The position numbers were made by a program, and so were the translations under genes. A model generated the notes under the pieces. It did not search any database. It was not told where the DNA came from and saw only the letters and a list, made by a program, of their open reading frames with translations. This document shows positions 43,938-55,557 of a stretch of DNA of 64,000 bases, piece after piece. Location of the stretch: the NCBI RefSeq assembly GCF_004337985.1, contig NW_021940924.1, positions 434,001 through 498,000 of the forward strand, read 5' to 3'. How positions within the stretch are numbered: position 1 is the first letter of the stretch; each line of letters begins with the position of its first letter. Source of the stretch: Pyricularia pennisetigena (lineage: Eukaryota > Ascomycota > Sordariomycetes > Magnaporthales > Pyriculariaceae).

Positions 43938-45400
43938 GCTAACTGCCTGAATGCTACCCCAAGTTACCCTTTCAAAAGGCTCGGTGGAAGGAAAGGCCAA
44001 TAGGAACGAGTCCGACCCAAATCGATTTTAACCCAATTCCATACCCCAGCGCCACGATACCTTTCGAAAGAACACCGCCAAACCGCGTTGGCGAACCACG
44101 GGAAATAAAGGCAACCACCCACTAACCCAGCCTAAACTCAAGCCTAAACGCTCGACCGACCAAGACCCCTCTGATAATCAGGAGCCATCATGGAAAGGTC
44201 AAAAAGCTCGAGACAGCAGTAATAGTAGCGGTAAGCCAGCGCAAAACCAAGAGTGCACCCGAGGAGATGTCTTCATAGCGGCCCGTCTCTCGGTACCGCG
44301 AGGTGGTCAAATCGCCGCCCAACGCCTGACCGAAGCCGCGAGACGTGCGCTTCGAGCAGGAGCTGACGGGCGAGGGCTACCAGCGGAACTGCCTCCTTTG
44401 AGCATTAGCTTCACCCTCAATCTTCGTCATACATGTTTGAGCCTCCTGATCACATACGCAAAATGGATGAGATGCCTCACAGACAGTGACCTGTGCAAGT
44501 TCGCAACTCTAATGTGCTTCAAAGGTATAACATTTAAACTTTTAGCATTGACAACCTCATTGAATTCTGACTGTGGTACATGACAGTGACCGCAAATGCA
44601 CTCATAAGGAGGCCTCCGTGATGAATTGTGTTTGCTGCAAGTATATATTGGGGAGTTATTAAGAAAAGAAGGAGCTATAGTGCCTGGGCACCTCGCTTGC
44701 ACACGGAGGCTGAGGATAAACACCGGGGAACATATCCGGCCTTTCCTGGGACTTTTTAGAGCCCAATCAGCCGCGAGAGCCAAGACCGGGCCATGGAACC
44801 GCCCAGGCCAGATTTGTTCGTTGGTGTTTGCCTTTGTTTGGCATGGTTCGCCAACGCGGCTGGGCAAGGCTTGGATTCCTTTGAAAGATATCTTTCGTTG
44901 CATATAATCCCAGTGCCCAAAGGTAACAAGTGGCAATACCCCTGAGAGGCTGCATATCCTCCTCCTGCCAACCTGTACATATTTGGAAACGGTTAGGGCA
45001 GGGAATATTTTAAGATGCAGATCCACTCAAAAATACCCCAGGTAAGTGCCGGAATGCTACGCCGAAGCCACCCCTAAAGGCTCCGTGGAGGTAAATGCCA
45101 ATAGGAACGAGCCCGTCACAAAACGCACCCCTGACCAGAATCAACTTTACCACCGACTTTTCGTCATACCTGTTTGAACCTCCCTGCTCAAAACCGAGGG
45201 CCAACAAGTCCAATCGATCTCACTTTTGTTCACAGACGCAAATGGCTCAAATGCCTCACAGACAGTGGCCTGTTGGGGGTAGGAGATTACGCGGCGAGCT
45301 CCCTATGTTGTTGATAACTCGCTACTTTACATGATTGTAGCAGCCACAATTCATCATGGAGGCCTCCTAATGGGTGCATCTGCGGTCACAGGCGGATCTT
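43938..45400. repeat. Decayed segmental duplication with direct and inverted parts
   Basis: Direct copies: about 43938-44010 matches 45040-45115 (shared GGCCAATAGGAACGAG-like core), and about 44415-44495 matches 45155-45285 (shared CTTCGTCATAC and ATGCCTCACAGACAGTG). An inverted pair: 44577-44641 matches the reverse complement of 45334-45398 (AATTCATCAyGGAGGCCTCC core). About 390 bp separates the first two blocks in the upper copy but not in the lower one. No gene in it is supported. Confidence 0.65.
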
Positions 45401-46947
45401 TTGGCATACGGGTATGGTCGTATTGCTGAAGCTAGCCGGGTCGTTGTGCCTATTCGGGGATGCTCTGCTTACCTCAGCCCACTTACCCATGCCCAGACAT
45501 CGCGTCACCGTTACATCAACGAGGGAGCTTACAAGCCAAAGATGCGTAAACATACATTGGTAGCCTGGTTGCCTACTTTCTTCTCTGGCAGGCCTTCACT
45601 CCCCTTCTATTAAAGCTTCTTGCTCGCTACTTCCTTTTGTCTTGATCCCATCGATTCTTCTATATTCGCAGAACAAAGAAAATCTGTCAACCCTTCCAAC
45701 ACCACAAACATCACCATGGAAGATCAGATCTTTCAGAACTTCCGCATCCCACATTCATACTCTCAAGAAAATCATGACACCGAAAACACAATTACCGGCC
45801 AGCAAGTAAGCCTTAGACTAAGCCCTGAGCAGCACCGACTTGAAGGTGAAATTTCAACAAAATCGGTATTCTAATGCATCCCCTGACTAGCTAAGTATGA
45901 CTGTCTACGTGATCTCAGGAATCTGTTGAAGACTCTGCTACGTGTTTTGAGGTCACGTCGCTCCACACGCAATCTACCCACTCGCATGTCTGCCCCTGAA
46001 CAAACAGTGACCATCATTTGACTGGTGTTGTCGCCGGCAACGGCTTCTCCGACAGTGATAATTTCTAGCAGGAGCCTTGGCTGGCGAGGTTAAGATACTC
46101 CTGATGAAATGCAATGCTCACTAGGCCATTCTTCCACCACACGAAAGGTCGACTGAGGCTTGTAGACTGCGAGAGAAGGCTTGGGCTACGCGGTTTAGAG
46201 TATGGCTTTTTGATAGGACATTTATTGGGCCTCGCGTCTGGCTGATGCGGCTTCGGACTAGGTAGATCAGGAAACTATGACCTCAAGTGTCGTTGCCAGC
46301 CATGCTGTACATCAAGACCCTCTTTGGGGATAGGTTCACACAACATCCAGTGGCGTTGAATTGTGTGATCGAATGCCGGCAAGTTAACAATTGTGAACCG
46401 AATGGAGACACGCACATTCTTGCAGCAGGAGGGTGGGAAACAAGGCTGCTTAACCAAGCGGGGTTGGCTAGGCTATGACACAAGCGCAGCTACTGCTCTT
46501 CCCGCCGGCCAAGCCACCGAACAGCAGCCTAGTATGACCGAACATGCACAGTTCCCCGCTATGTGTGAGGGCAGCTCGCGCTTATGATGTCGTGCGTCAC
46601 ACCAGAGTGTGTGTTCATCCTTTTCTACCCATACCCTCGCCCCAGTCGCTGTCAGGCTGGGTTAGAAATCACCTTCACGTCACATTTATTTACTCAGGCC
46701 GGAGCCGCTTCTATTGGCGATTATCTCAACATCCATGCAGACGCAACGGTAATTATCCCCATTGGCTTTCTCTGTGTGTGCAGACAGGCTCATCGCTAGG
46801 TTCCGGGAAACTTTGCATAATCTTCTTTTCAATTGCTGACGTATCGTCACACTTGGAAGTTTTCTATGTACTATGAACACATAAGAATCTGATAAAGCAA
46901 GCTGCTCCCGCCCTCACAACCATGGAGCGCCCCTTCTTCGCGGTTCC
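45401..46947. other. Intergenic region with a possible short peptide frame
   Basis: An ATG at 45716 in an ATCACCATGG context opens a 52-codon acidic frame to 45874, preceded by a CA-rich leader typical of fungal genes. No domain is seen, and it could be a first exon. The remaining frames have no support. Confidence 0.3.
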
Positions 46948-47010
46948 ATGCTTCCTCTCAACTTTTGCATCACAGAAGTCCATACCATACCAGCATTTTG
47001 TATTGTAAAG

Positions 47011-47208
47011 ATGTGCGGCTACTATACTCAGACAATCACATACTCAAAATGCACTAAGGATCCCAAACACAAGAAAGAAATCACAGAATATCCCATTGAG
47101 GAACGATGCGACCATGATTTGGCAATGACAAAGAGCTGCCCCAATCTAAACCGATCTTCCATCCGGTTTGGCTCCACCCGCTCCTCTGTACCTTGCCCGC
47201 TATGTTAA
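47011..47208 (+). CDS. Small Cys-rich conserved-type fungal protein
   Basis: 65 residues from ATG 47011, beginning MCGYYTQTITYSKC, then a Lys-rich DPKHKKEI stretch and further Cys residues, ending PCPLC. Short fungal proteins with this opening and a CxxC end are common and uncharacterised; the paired cysteines suggest a small zinc-binding fold. The ATG follows a pyrimidine-poor but acceptor-like TAAAG. An upstream in-frame ATG (46948) would add 21 residues that look non-coding. Confidence 0.5.
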   Translation: MCGYYTQTITYSKCTKDPKHKKEITEYPIEERCDHDLAMTKSCPNLNRSSIRFGSTRSSVPCPLC

Positions 47209-47365
47209 GTTGGGGAAGGTATGTATCCGATCTCCCGGGTACTATTAATCTTGTCTAATCACTACGGGGATATGCTGCTAATGTCAAAACTAGGCACTCG
47301 ATGGGGTTGAAAAAACTGCAGAATGTATCAATGGTGAATCGGGGATTCATGCTTAAACCTGAATA

Positions 47366-48193
47366 TTATGTAGTCCTTAAATCTTTGAGAAGCGAAGCCA
47401 GATCTTCTGCGACAATACGTACTGAACTATACTCAAAATCCCAGCAACGCATAATAATATCCCGTGCACAATTCCAGTCCGAAATCGTGGGCCTCTGGCC
47501 ACTATGGAGAACTTGATCGATGTCATTGTCGTCGACCTTGGCGTACGGTTTTTCCCATTCGGTAATTTCATATATCGCCGAGCCTAAAGCGAACAATTCT
47601 TTTTGGTACATACTTAGTTGCTCAATATCGTCCTGGGGCAAAGCCGGCCAATAACGCACTTCATACGTATGATGCCCAAATTCTGGGTATACGCCTTCAA
47701 GTGCAGCACTCGCAAAGTCGCAAAGCTTGAGGTTCATTTTGTCAAAAACAAGGGTGTTTCGGGTGGAGAGATCGCCCCAAAAGACCTTGCAGGAGTGAAG
47801 ATACTGGACGCCCTCGACCAGAGCAGATGCCATAGCTAGGCGTTGCTTGGTGGATGGTCGTATGCTTGCTTCGATGAAGCCCCGCAGGTCACACTTCGCG
47901 CGTTCGATACGAAGCGCAATAGCGTCGCCCGTTTTGTCTTTTTCAAGACCGAAACATTGTGTAATGTGTGGATGGTTGCCGAGGGCTTGATAAATGGTAT
48001 GTTCACGGGAAAGGTCCGCACTGGTATTTTCTGCTGTTGTGAGTTTTCCGTACTGTTCGCCGTCAATCCATATAGAGTCTGATTTCCATACGGTGGTTGG
48101 TTCTGTTTTATAAAAATAGACGATTGAATGGCAGGTGTGTGTGATGGTTTCGACGCGACTGCGGACCAGTTGCGCCGTCGTTGACAGTGGCAT
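47366..48193 (-). CDS. Protein kinase-like protein (fungal family)
   Basis: From ATG 48193 the product has 275 residues. It shows a C-lobe-like kinase arrangement: SREHTIYQALG (about 62-72), YLHSCKVFWGDLSTRN (131-146) as catalytic loop with Asp141 and Asn146, then KLCDFA (156-161) in the DFG position, a VRYWPAL segment, and an ALGSAIYEITEW helix. The HRD motif is WGD and DFG is DFA, as in a fungal kinase-like group. An obvious VAIK lysine and glycine loop are not seen, so it may be a pseudokinase. The frame stays open for 67 codons upstream to a TTG, but that part has less kinase character. Confidence 0.65.
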   Translation of the reverse strand: MPLSTTAQLVRSRVETITHTCHSIVYFYKTEPTTVWKSDSIWIDGEQYGKLTTAENTSADLSREHTIYQALGNHPHITQCFGLEKDKTGDAIALRIERAKCDLRGFIEASIRPSTKQRLAMASALVEGVQYLHSCKVFWGDLSTRNTLVFDKMNLKLCDFASAALEGVYPEFGHHTYEVRYWPALPQDDIEQLSMYQKELFALGSAIYEITEWEKPYAKVDDNDIDQVLHSGQRPTISDWNCARDIIMRCWDFEYSSVRIVAEDLASLLKDLRTT

Positions 48194-48503
48194 TTCGTTG
48201 GTCGTGATTTTTTTTTTGAGACCAGGGTTGTAGAGGGATAAAAAAACACCAAGATCGACTGACAAAGTTGCAGGTGCTGGGGCAGCGGTTTTAAGTTTTT
48301 TGCCCACGGGTACTTGCTGCAGCTTTCCTGACCATCCTGCACTGTGTCTAATGGTAGGAGAGCCATGTATTAAGGTGGAAAGCGCTCTAACCAATAGAGC
48401 GTAGAGGAGCCCTTTTATCCTGCTCTCTACAGCTGACTAAGACATGACTAATCTAGTGTCACGTGTATATCTCCTGCAACAGGAGCCTTTCGTGTAACAT
48501 TCA

Positions 48504-49176
48504 TTGGCTGTTGGCCCATGGTTTGCCCAGCTTCTGCAGGAATCCAGCATCTCCTTCCCCCCGACGTGGAGAACTCCGGTTGCGACCGGCATTTTCGTGT
48601 TTCCGCTCGAAATGACCCAAGAGCAAATCGAAAACTTCCAGGGGAAGCCAATTGTTACACACCAAAAGGGCACGGCCGAATTTCTTCCACCTACGACGGG
48701 AGGAGCCACTGCAAAGCTTACCTGGGTAAACCCTTTCACCAATAAGGGTAACTCATCCGTTTCGAAAGTCGAGGATCTCTCCGGAAGTGCACTTGCCCAG
48801 CAACATATGGCCAACGTGATTGAGTGGGCAAGAGAATACCTCCCTGGCCTACGGGGAGCACGGATCAGTTCTATCAGGTCTATTTGGTTAGTTAGTCTTC
48901 AAGCTCAGGCAATGGCAACCAACTAATATCTTTTCTAGGGATGGTATCACCGACACCCAGGATCCACTTATTGCCCGACACCCCGATCTGGCGAATGTGG
49001 TTACGGCGGTGGGTGGATCTTTCAATCGCGCTAAAGACCTCCCAAGTATCGGCAAGCTGGTTGTCGACGTTCTTGATAACGAGCCTATCCCGGAACAGTA
49101 CGGATGGAACCCGGAGAGGACGGCTAATGGCTACTGGCGATTTCGCCGAGATGGAGAAGGCAGCTGGGGCCTTTAA
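48504..49176 (+). pseudogene. C-terminal half of an FAD-dependent amine oxidoreductase
   Basis: Two exons, 48504-48886 and 48939-49176, join across a 52-bp intron (GTTAGT, branch AACTAAT, TTCTAG) to read RSIWDGITDTQDP. The sequence is typical of the substrate/C-terminal part of sarcosine or fructosyl-amino-acid oxidase-like (DAO family) flavoproteins: LAVGPWFAQLL, PIVTHQKGTAEF, then VTAVGGSF...K and YGWNPER. The N-terminal half with the GxGxxG FAD-binding fold is absent, and the recognisable sequence starts abruptly at LAVGPW. Loss of the FAD domain makes it inactive. The remaining exons carry no stop, so decapitation may be recent. Confidence 0.75.
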
Positions 49177-50838
49177 GGAAAGTGTGGGGGTGATCTAGTG
49201 ATGGGTCGCGTTGGCCAGGGATTGGCGGCTGTCAAATTCGAGTGCGCCAACCGAAAATCTAACAGTGGAGAATGGTCCCCTCAGCCCCTCAGACCCCTGG
49301 CTAATTTTGGGCGACTAGGATACTGCCGACAAAATTCTCATGTTGGCGCCAGTCGTGGAGTTAGCTGCGGGACTACCCTGGAGAGCCAACAAAAGCAATA
49401 CTACTTCGTGATAGGGGTAAATAAGCGCTCTCCTGTTGCGTACTGACCAGGGCCTGTGGGAAAATCAGATAGAAAAGTATGCTGGAAAATAGAAGGTACC
49501 TTCGACTATTTATTTTTTACTGTTACCTAAAACCGTATAATGTTATGGAAACCTCTAGAAAAAGTACCTAACAGGCATGCGCAATTTTAGGGTAGGAACC
49601 ATAGTACATACTACGGTACAGTACTTCTAGTAGGCCAGCGCTAGTCCATATCAGTACGAGATCCTCTCCCAAGTGGATTGAAGACTGACCCCTGCTGGTA
49701 TGCCAATTGCAATTGCGTTAGTCCATACGTAGTACACAGTAAGCTATGCACTGCTCCTATTCTGCTTAACCAATGAAGAGGACTTCTGTGAAACGGGAGG
49801 TACCACTTAGTTGGGCTTGTGATTTTGGGTGGGCGACAAGGATTGCCCACACTCCCCCACGTCAGAATCAATGAGACAGCAAAAGCGCTTGAAACTGCTC
49901 GTTATTATGTAGGAGTAGGTACGTTAGGTAATTTTAGGTGGTCCAAAATGTTTCGCGGTCTCATTGATTTTGGCGGCGTGAGGGAGCCACAGTTGGCAAG
50001 GGGCGGGCCTCCCGTTTCGTACATACATACATATGTACTGTACTGTACCCTGAACTAGTGAGGGTTGAGGGGCCGAGGGTCAATGCTCCACAATTAGCCT
50101 GTGGCGCGCTCAAATTCGGCTGTCAATTCCTGGTTAACGCGATCCGCAGCTGGTGACACGTTGGAAAAGCTAGGGGTACTACGGAAAGCTAAAGATATCA
50201 CTCTGGTTAATTGGTGGCAATCTCACCGTTGCTCGCAAGGTCATGCCCAACTAAAAAAAATGGCATACCTGGGTTTGCCAGTTTCCAGCCCACGGCGGTC
50301 ACCAGAATTGCGTGAGCGTACGGCTTGTCCCTTTGAAACCGGTACGTTAAATATTTTATCAAAGCAAGTTACATGACTTTTATTTTCAGTTGCCCATGCC
50401 GTACCTTCCGCCTTCGGCACATGCGCAATTGGTTACTCGTCGAACAACTAAATGCCCAGTACCATGCTGGTAAGATGTGAACGTTCCGTAGAGGGGGACT
50501 CAAAAAATTAGCGCTCCATGAGAAAGACAGACTTGTTTTCTGAGCTCAGGATCCTTGTACGCCAGCATGTCCAGAAAAAGGTTCAGGTTTCGCCGCGATC
50601 GTTGAGGCCGAACACATTGTCGCTACTTGCTGCAGCCTGCATTCTTGCAATTGTTGCCTTGGCGGTGTGCCACGCCCATGATAGCATCACCTGTAATCAG
50701 TTGCATGCTCTGGGTTCCGTGTTGGTATGCCCAGTGAACTTTTCAACTATACGAAAATGGGTCTCCTTAACGGACGACGCAGCTGTGGACTCGTCTGCCC
50801 GGTGACAAAGAGAAAACGTAACATGCGACCTGATTACT
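49177..50838. other. Intergenic region, nothing recognised
   Basis: Several 70-95-codon frames occur, one (50518-50805, plus) with a central hydrophobic segment, but none is convincing. An 18-base string, CCAACAAAAGCAATACTA, near 49389 also occurs in the inverted-repeat arms; I see no wider match. Confidence 0.4.
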
Positions 50839-52120
50839 TTATACTAAATTGTACGCCGTCGTCGGTCTCTTGAAGCTGTGCGCAGACGAATCCGTTGCGT
50901 CGCCATTGGCGCCATCGTAATCCCGGATGTCATGCACACTCCCGCTCTGCACACCAGACTGGGATCGGGCGAGCCAAAGGCCTCCGTCGCCGCCCTTAGC
51001 TCCAGTGCTGCCGAAGGTAGCAATATGATTGCTGCTGCCCCCGCTGTCGATAGCAGTTGGTTCGAAGCCGCTGGTTCCAACTTTGGTCAATGCATACGGC
51101 GGTTCCACCGCCAAAGTGAAGCCGCCGAAACTATCAAATATATACTTGAGGCTGGGGATGCAGGCCGCTATTATGGATAGGCTATAAGAAACCAGCTGCC
51201 AAATAACGGGCTGTACCGCGAGCCAGGTGAAGTCATTTTCGCTGTATAAATGCTCAGTGGAAAGGAGGCTAGGGATCGCGGCAATAGGGCAGCTTTGAAT
51301 TTGCGAAACAAGTTAGCACAGGTACCTAGCTGACCATAGAGTAGAGTGCCTTAGCTGCAAAATTGGGATTGTTTCCTACAGAATTCTGAAGCCGAAGAGC
51401 GCGATGATCAGGCCTTTGTTCTTCCCTTGTGGTAGCTGGACGTGCCAAACCATAGCAATGGAAAGGATGACCAAAAAGACGTCTGTTGTCACATTCATGA
51501 CGCCGTTGTAGAGATAAATCCTTGCGGCAGCAACGCATTGCGACTTGCTTTCGGCCACCCAGGGCTCGGGTAGGGCGCATTGGAAAATCGCACACAAGAA
51601 GCCTGAGACAAATGCCGTGACGACAAGGCCTGCCAGCGCTCGTGTTGCCATAAACATGTAGCCGTAATCGTTTATGCGCTTGATCAGGATACACATATAT
51701 AGTTTGGCACAGAAGACTGCTGAGATGCCTAGAGCCGAGGTCGTGTAGATTATCTGCATTCGGAAAGTTGATAGCGAAAGTTAGCACATTTATTGGCCTC
51801 TTTCTTCTTTTCTTCGGGACTTGTGACATTGTTACCTTGTGTACAGCGTTGACGTCGGTATCCTCGTCTTCCTTGGGCAAACCTAAGCCGAAGCTTACTG
51901 AGTACGCGTAGCAGGCAGAGTGAGCCAGCATCAATACGGCGCCAATATATAGTAACCAATCGAAGGACTGTGATGCTCCTCGGCGGCGGATGAGTATTTG
52001 TATTCCAATACTGATGATTATAAGAACGATGAAAAAAATAGCAACGACTACCACCAGACCTCGGCGATCGCTGTCTGTAGGCCTGAAAAGAGGGCTCGAA
52101 ACTGTAACGGGGTTCTCCAT
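50839..52120 (-). CDS. Rhodopsin-domain / PTH11-type 7-TM integral membrane protein
   Basis: Three exons on the minus strand, 52120-51836, 51753-51380 and 51292-50839, close in phase to 371 codons. The introns are 82 bp (GTAACA, branch GTGCTAAC, TGCAG) and 87 bp (GTAGGA, branch GTGCTAAC, AAAG). The N-terminus is short, followed by hydrophobic segments VVVVAIFFIVLIIISIGI, LLYIGAVLMLAHSACYAY, IIYTTSALGISAVFCAKL and others. The conserved end of the fungal rhodopsin-like domain follows: DFTW, a Trp/Pro-containing helix, and IIAACIPSLK. A Ser/Gly/Asp-rich cytosolic tail closes the protein. Members of this family include the surface-sensing receptor PTH11 of the rice blast fungus, but most are uncharacterised. 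The gene looks intact. Confidence 0.85.
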
Positions 52121-52982
52121 GCTAACAATTTTTTGGGTAGTTCAAAGGACGAAAAGTAGTTCCTAGATTGAAGTCGGTAGAAGGATAGGAATTGGAGTAC
52201 ACGAGTTCGAAAGCTGAAGTTTGGGGAGGAGCTGTTCCTGTCAGGATAGGAAATAGATCGTATCCCAGGTGGCTTCCAACCTTTTATTTGTACAACGAAA
52301 CCAGAAGTTCCGCTGCCTTGACGCACATGTTTCTTGTCAGGGGGCCTTGTCGAACCATCCCGCAGTCTTTCATTATCTGAGAACAGGATTGCAAAGGGAC
52401 TTTGAGATCTCGTAGTGGCTGGGTTTGCTGCTTCACCCAGGCCCTGTCAGGAGAGATTATCCGACAGATATGCCATAGAGTCCCGTTTGTAACAGACTGA
52501 CGAGATTTGATTCCGGAACGGATACATGGCTGCACCAGTTAGTTGCTCCCTGTCAACCTTTGCAGTCAGTAAAGGTCTGGGCTGATGCTCCTGAGCAGGG
52601 TTGGCGGCGAATAGTTTACAGGCACCCTGAAGAGCATACGGTGCAGACGCAGGGAACGCCAAGGCGATATTATTTCCATGATAACCTGAGGTTACATTGT
52701 CCCACACTCGTCACATTTCAATAATGCGTTCCCGCCCCACTCGACCCCAGACCAATTGGACCGAGTGCGAGCCTGTCTTGAAGAAAACCCCAAAAGATCG
52801 ATCCTCGGGATCTTTCTTTTTGTTTTCTTTTCCCAACGTCCCTTACATCATCCTCTATCAAGCTCTTCTCGAAAGTTTTCTTCATTGCTTTTGTTTCCCA
52901 GCTGTCCAATCTCCCAGTCGGCTTTCCCTTATCTCCGCCACTCCAATTCTTACCCAGAACAAAAGTACCGAACAACACCAAG
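52121..52982. other. Divergent promoter region between the receptor and permease genes
   Basis: The two flanking genes are transcribed away from each other, so this 0.86-kb stretch should hold both promoters. The part before the permease ATG is pyrimidine-rich (CT-rich runs at about 52805-52950), as usual for fungal core promoters and leaders. Confidence 0.45.
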
Positions 52983-54664
52983 ATGGCCACAGATGTCATA
53001 GAAATGAGAACCGACAATGAGCCGACACAGAATGATACTGAAGCTGTCAAACAGACGCGGACGCGGCGTCTGTTCAGCGAGGAACAGCTTTTCGCGCTCA
53101 ATTTGGTCATGTATGGCTCCTGGTACTTTGTCGGGACCAACACCTACGTTGTGATGCTCAACGGCGGGCCTCAGACATGGCTGTTTAGCTTCTTTATCGT
53201 TGCAATCGGTGTGGGATGTCAGGCAGCTTCCTTTGCAGAGATGGCCTCAGTCTATCCTATCGCTGGCGCCCAATACTTTTGGACCAACAATTACGCCCCT
53301 ACTTCCGTCAAAGTCTTTCTTACTTGGTTGCAAGGCTGGACCACGTGGCTGGGGTACGTATCCATGCTCGCAAGCAACATCAACGGCGGAATTATCACCC
53401 TGCAGGGCATTATCAACATCGCGCACCCTGACTGGACTCCAAAAGGCTGGCAGACCACTCTTATGATCATTGCGTACCTTGTGCTATGCACCTCGGTCAA
53501 CTTGTGGTTTTTTGGCGCGGTGCCTTGGTTTGAGGTCATAGCCGGCATACTCAACGTTTTTCTGTTTTTCATCGTCGGCATCGTTTGCTTGGTCATGGCC
53601 CCACGCAATAGCATGGACATTTTCCTGACGAAAAGCAATGCCGGCGGCTGGAACGAATTCGTGTCATTTAATATCGGAAGCGCTGCAAACCTCTTTCTGT
53701 TTATTGGTAAGCCCTCTCAGGACCCATAATTGGAGAAGTGTCGATAAAATCTAACAATAAGAGTTCGCCTATACTTCTAGCCTTTGAAAGCACCGTTCAT
53801 TTGGGCGAGGAAACACGGGGGCCAAAACGTGCTGTCCCTTCCAGCATGTTTTGGGGCTACGTCGCTAACGCCGCTATGGCTCTTATAATGATAATCATAT
53901 TTGGTGTACGACAGTTTGTCTTGTCTCCTATATCCATCTTTCCTCAACCACGCTGGCTTTTTAGGATTTCACTGACACAAACGGGACCTGAACAGGTCGT
54001 CTTTCCGGGCATTGAGGCCATTCTTGGATCCGTCAGCCCCTTGGCCACCATTATAAGTCACGCTACCGGCTCTCCGTCCGCATCTGTCGCCATTCTTTCC
54101 TGCATGCTTTTCTGCATGTTCGCCGCGTCGATTGGAAACCTTTCATCGGTATCCCGCCTGACGTGGGCCTGGGCTCGCGACGGCGGTTTGCCCAAATATT
54201 TCGCAATCGTCGATGGCCAAACGCGCGTGCCCATGCGCGCCGTTTGTGGCACCACGTTCATTGTAGCACTCTTGTCGCTCCTTTACCTGAACGATCAAGC
54301 TTTCATCGCTCTGGGCGCCATCAGCTCCTTGTCATCAATAAGCCTGTATATCAGCTACGGCATTGCCCTTATCTGCATCCTTTACGCCCGTTGCAGGAGC
54401 TCTGGTGGCTTCCAGCTCGGCGAGTGGAATTGCGGCAGATTCGGTCTTCCCGTCAACATCGTCGCGCTGATTTACACGGCTTGGGAAATCCCTTGGCTCG
54501 CAGTTCCTAACGTACTGCCAGTCACCGTTACGAATATGAACTATGCGGGCCCTATATATCTAGCTGTCCTTGTCGGGGTTGTCAGCTACTGGTTCCTGTG
54601 GGCAAAAAAGAACTGGACGGGCCCGAACATGAAGATTGTTGGTATTGTAGTCAGAGCTTCGTAA
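52983..54664 (+). CDS. APC-superfamily amino acid / GABA / choline permease
   Basis: Three exons, 52983-53706, 53781-53905 and 53996-54664, give 505 residues. The first intron (74 bp, GTAAGC...TTCTAG) is certain; the second (90 bp, branch CACTGAC, ACAG) is inferred because it is in frame and removes residues foreign to the family. The protein opens with a hydrophilic tail, then shows family features: MYGSWYFVG, a GGP turn, SFAEMASVYPIAGAQYFW (the consensus TM3 region), FESTVHLGEETRGPKRAVP, and LTWAWARDGGLPKYF. About 12 hydrophobic segments are present. Such permeases import amino acids, GABA, choline or polyamines across the plasma membrane; the substrate cannot be told from sequence. The gene appears intact. 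Confidence 0.85.
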
Positions 54665-54928
54665 TTAGACTGCACAGCCTCCTGTTTTGATGATTTTCTG
54701 GTAGGAGCCAATCAACAACAGTTTTTCTCTCGAACCGGCCTCTGTCTGGACGATACTTCAATAGGGACTGGGGCTGGAGGAGTGTTTGCCTGGAACCGAT
54801 CGAGGTGCAGAATAAAGTGACTGCCTCGCGTAAGCATGTATATAAATCAGGATAAATGCCGTCAAATCTACCTCATAAATCCGTATGCTTCGGTACAATT
54901 ACGCTTTTGGATCCAGCAAAACTTCGCG

Positions 54929-55557
54929 ATGGCAAAGCAGCTGAACCCCTTTCGGAAAGAAGTTGAGGAACTCTACAAGAACAAAACCCTTAATCAAGTT
55001 GTTGAGCATATGAAAACATGCCGTGGTATTACCGCAAAATTGGTCCCAACTATATCCGTTCGATCCTCTCTTCCTCGATTAATTGCTAACCGAAACCCAA
55101 AGGCCGAACTCCTATCGACGCATGTTTAAAACCTGGGGTTTGAGCAAGAATATACGAGGGACGGGTTGGGAATGGGTCGACTCTACACTTCGGAAAAGGC
55201 AGAAGCTTGGCCAAAGCAGCGCCCTATTTATAAACGGGAGGCTAGTTCCTAGCGCGACCGTCCGGAAGGAGATAGCTCGCCATGTGTCGACGAGACAGCA
55301 AGCAATTCTAGAGGCGGGCGGAGGTAAGTTGACGAAATGCATTTGATGAACTTCCGCTAACGGCAGCAGCACCGAGCCCGTACAAGCCCGCGGGTTTCGA
55401 AATTCATTCAGCCTGTACGGATTCGATGGCAGCCCCGGAACCAGCTGCGACTCAGACCCAGATGGAGGTTCGTAGGTGCTCCAACCTGGTCGTCCGTCCA
55501 GCTCAGGTTGAACATGACAGCGGATTGTTTATGCTGTGTCTAGCTGCGGGCCTATAA
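54929..55557 (+). CDS. Clr5-domain protein, probably with a frame lesion or unusual first intron
   Basis: ATG 54929 opens a Clr5 domain: FRKEVEELYKNKTLNQVVEHM, then after an intron (acceptor at about 55126, branch TGCTAAC) NSYRRMFKTWGLSKN. The downstream frame continues to a 46-bp intron (55324-55369, GTAAGT, branch GCTAACGG, CAG), then PSPYKPAG and a stop at 55555-55557. I cannot find a donor that gives the right phase for the first intron, so a one-base change or an unrecognised splice site is likely. The domain is named after fission yeast Clr5; in filamentous fungi it is abundant at the N-terminus of proteins with variable C-termini. Product about 170 residues. Confidence 0.6.

Noticed and set aside
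44427..45026. 199-codon minus-strand open frame
   Set aside because: It falls within the decayed duplication and has no domain; the paired copy does not keep the frame open.
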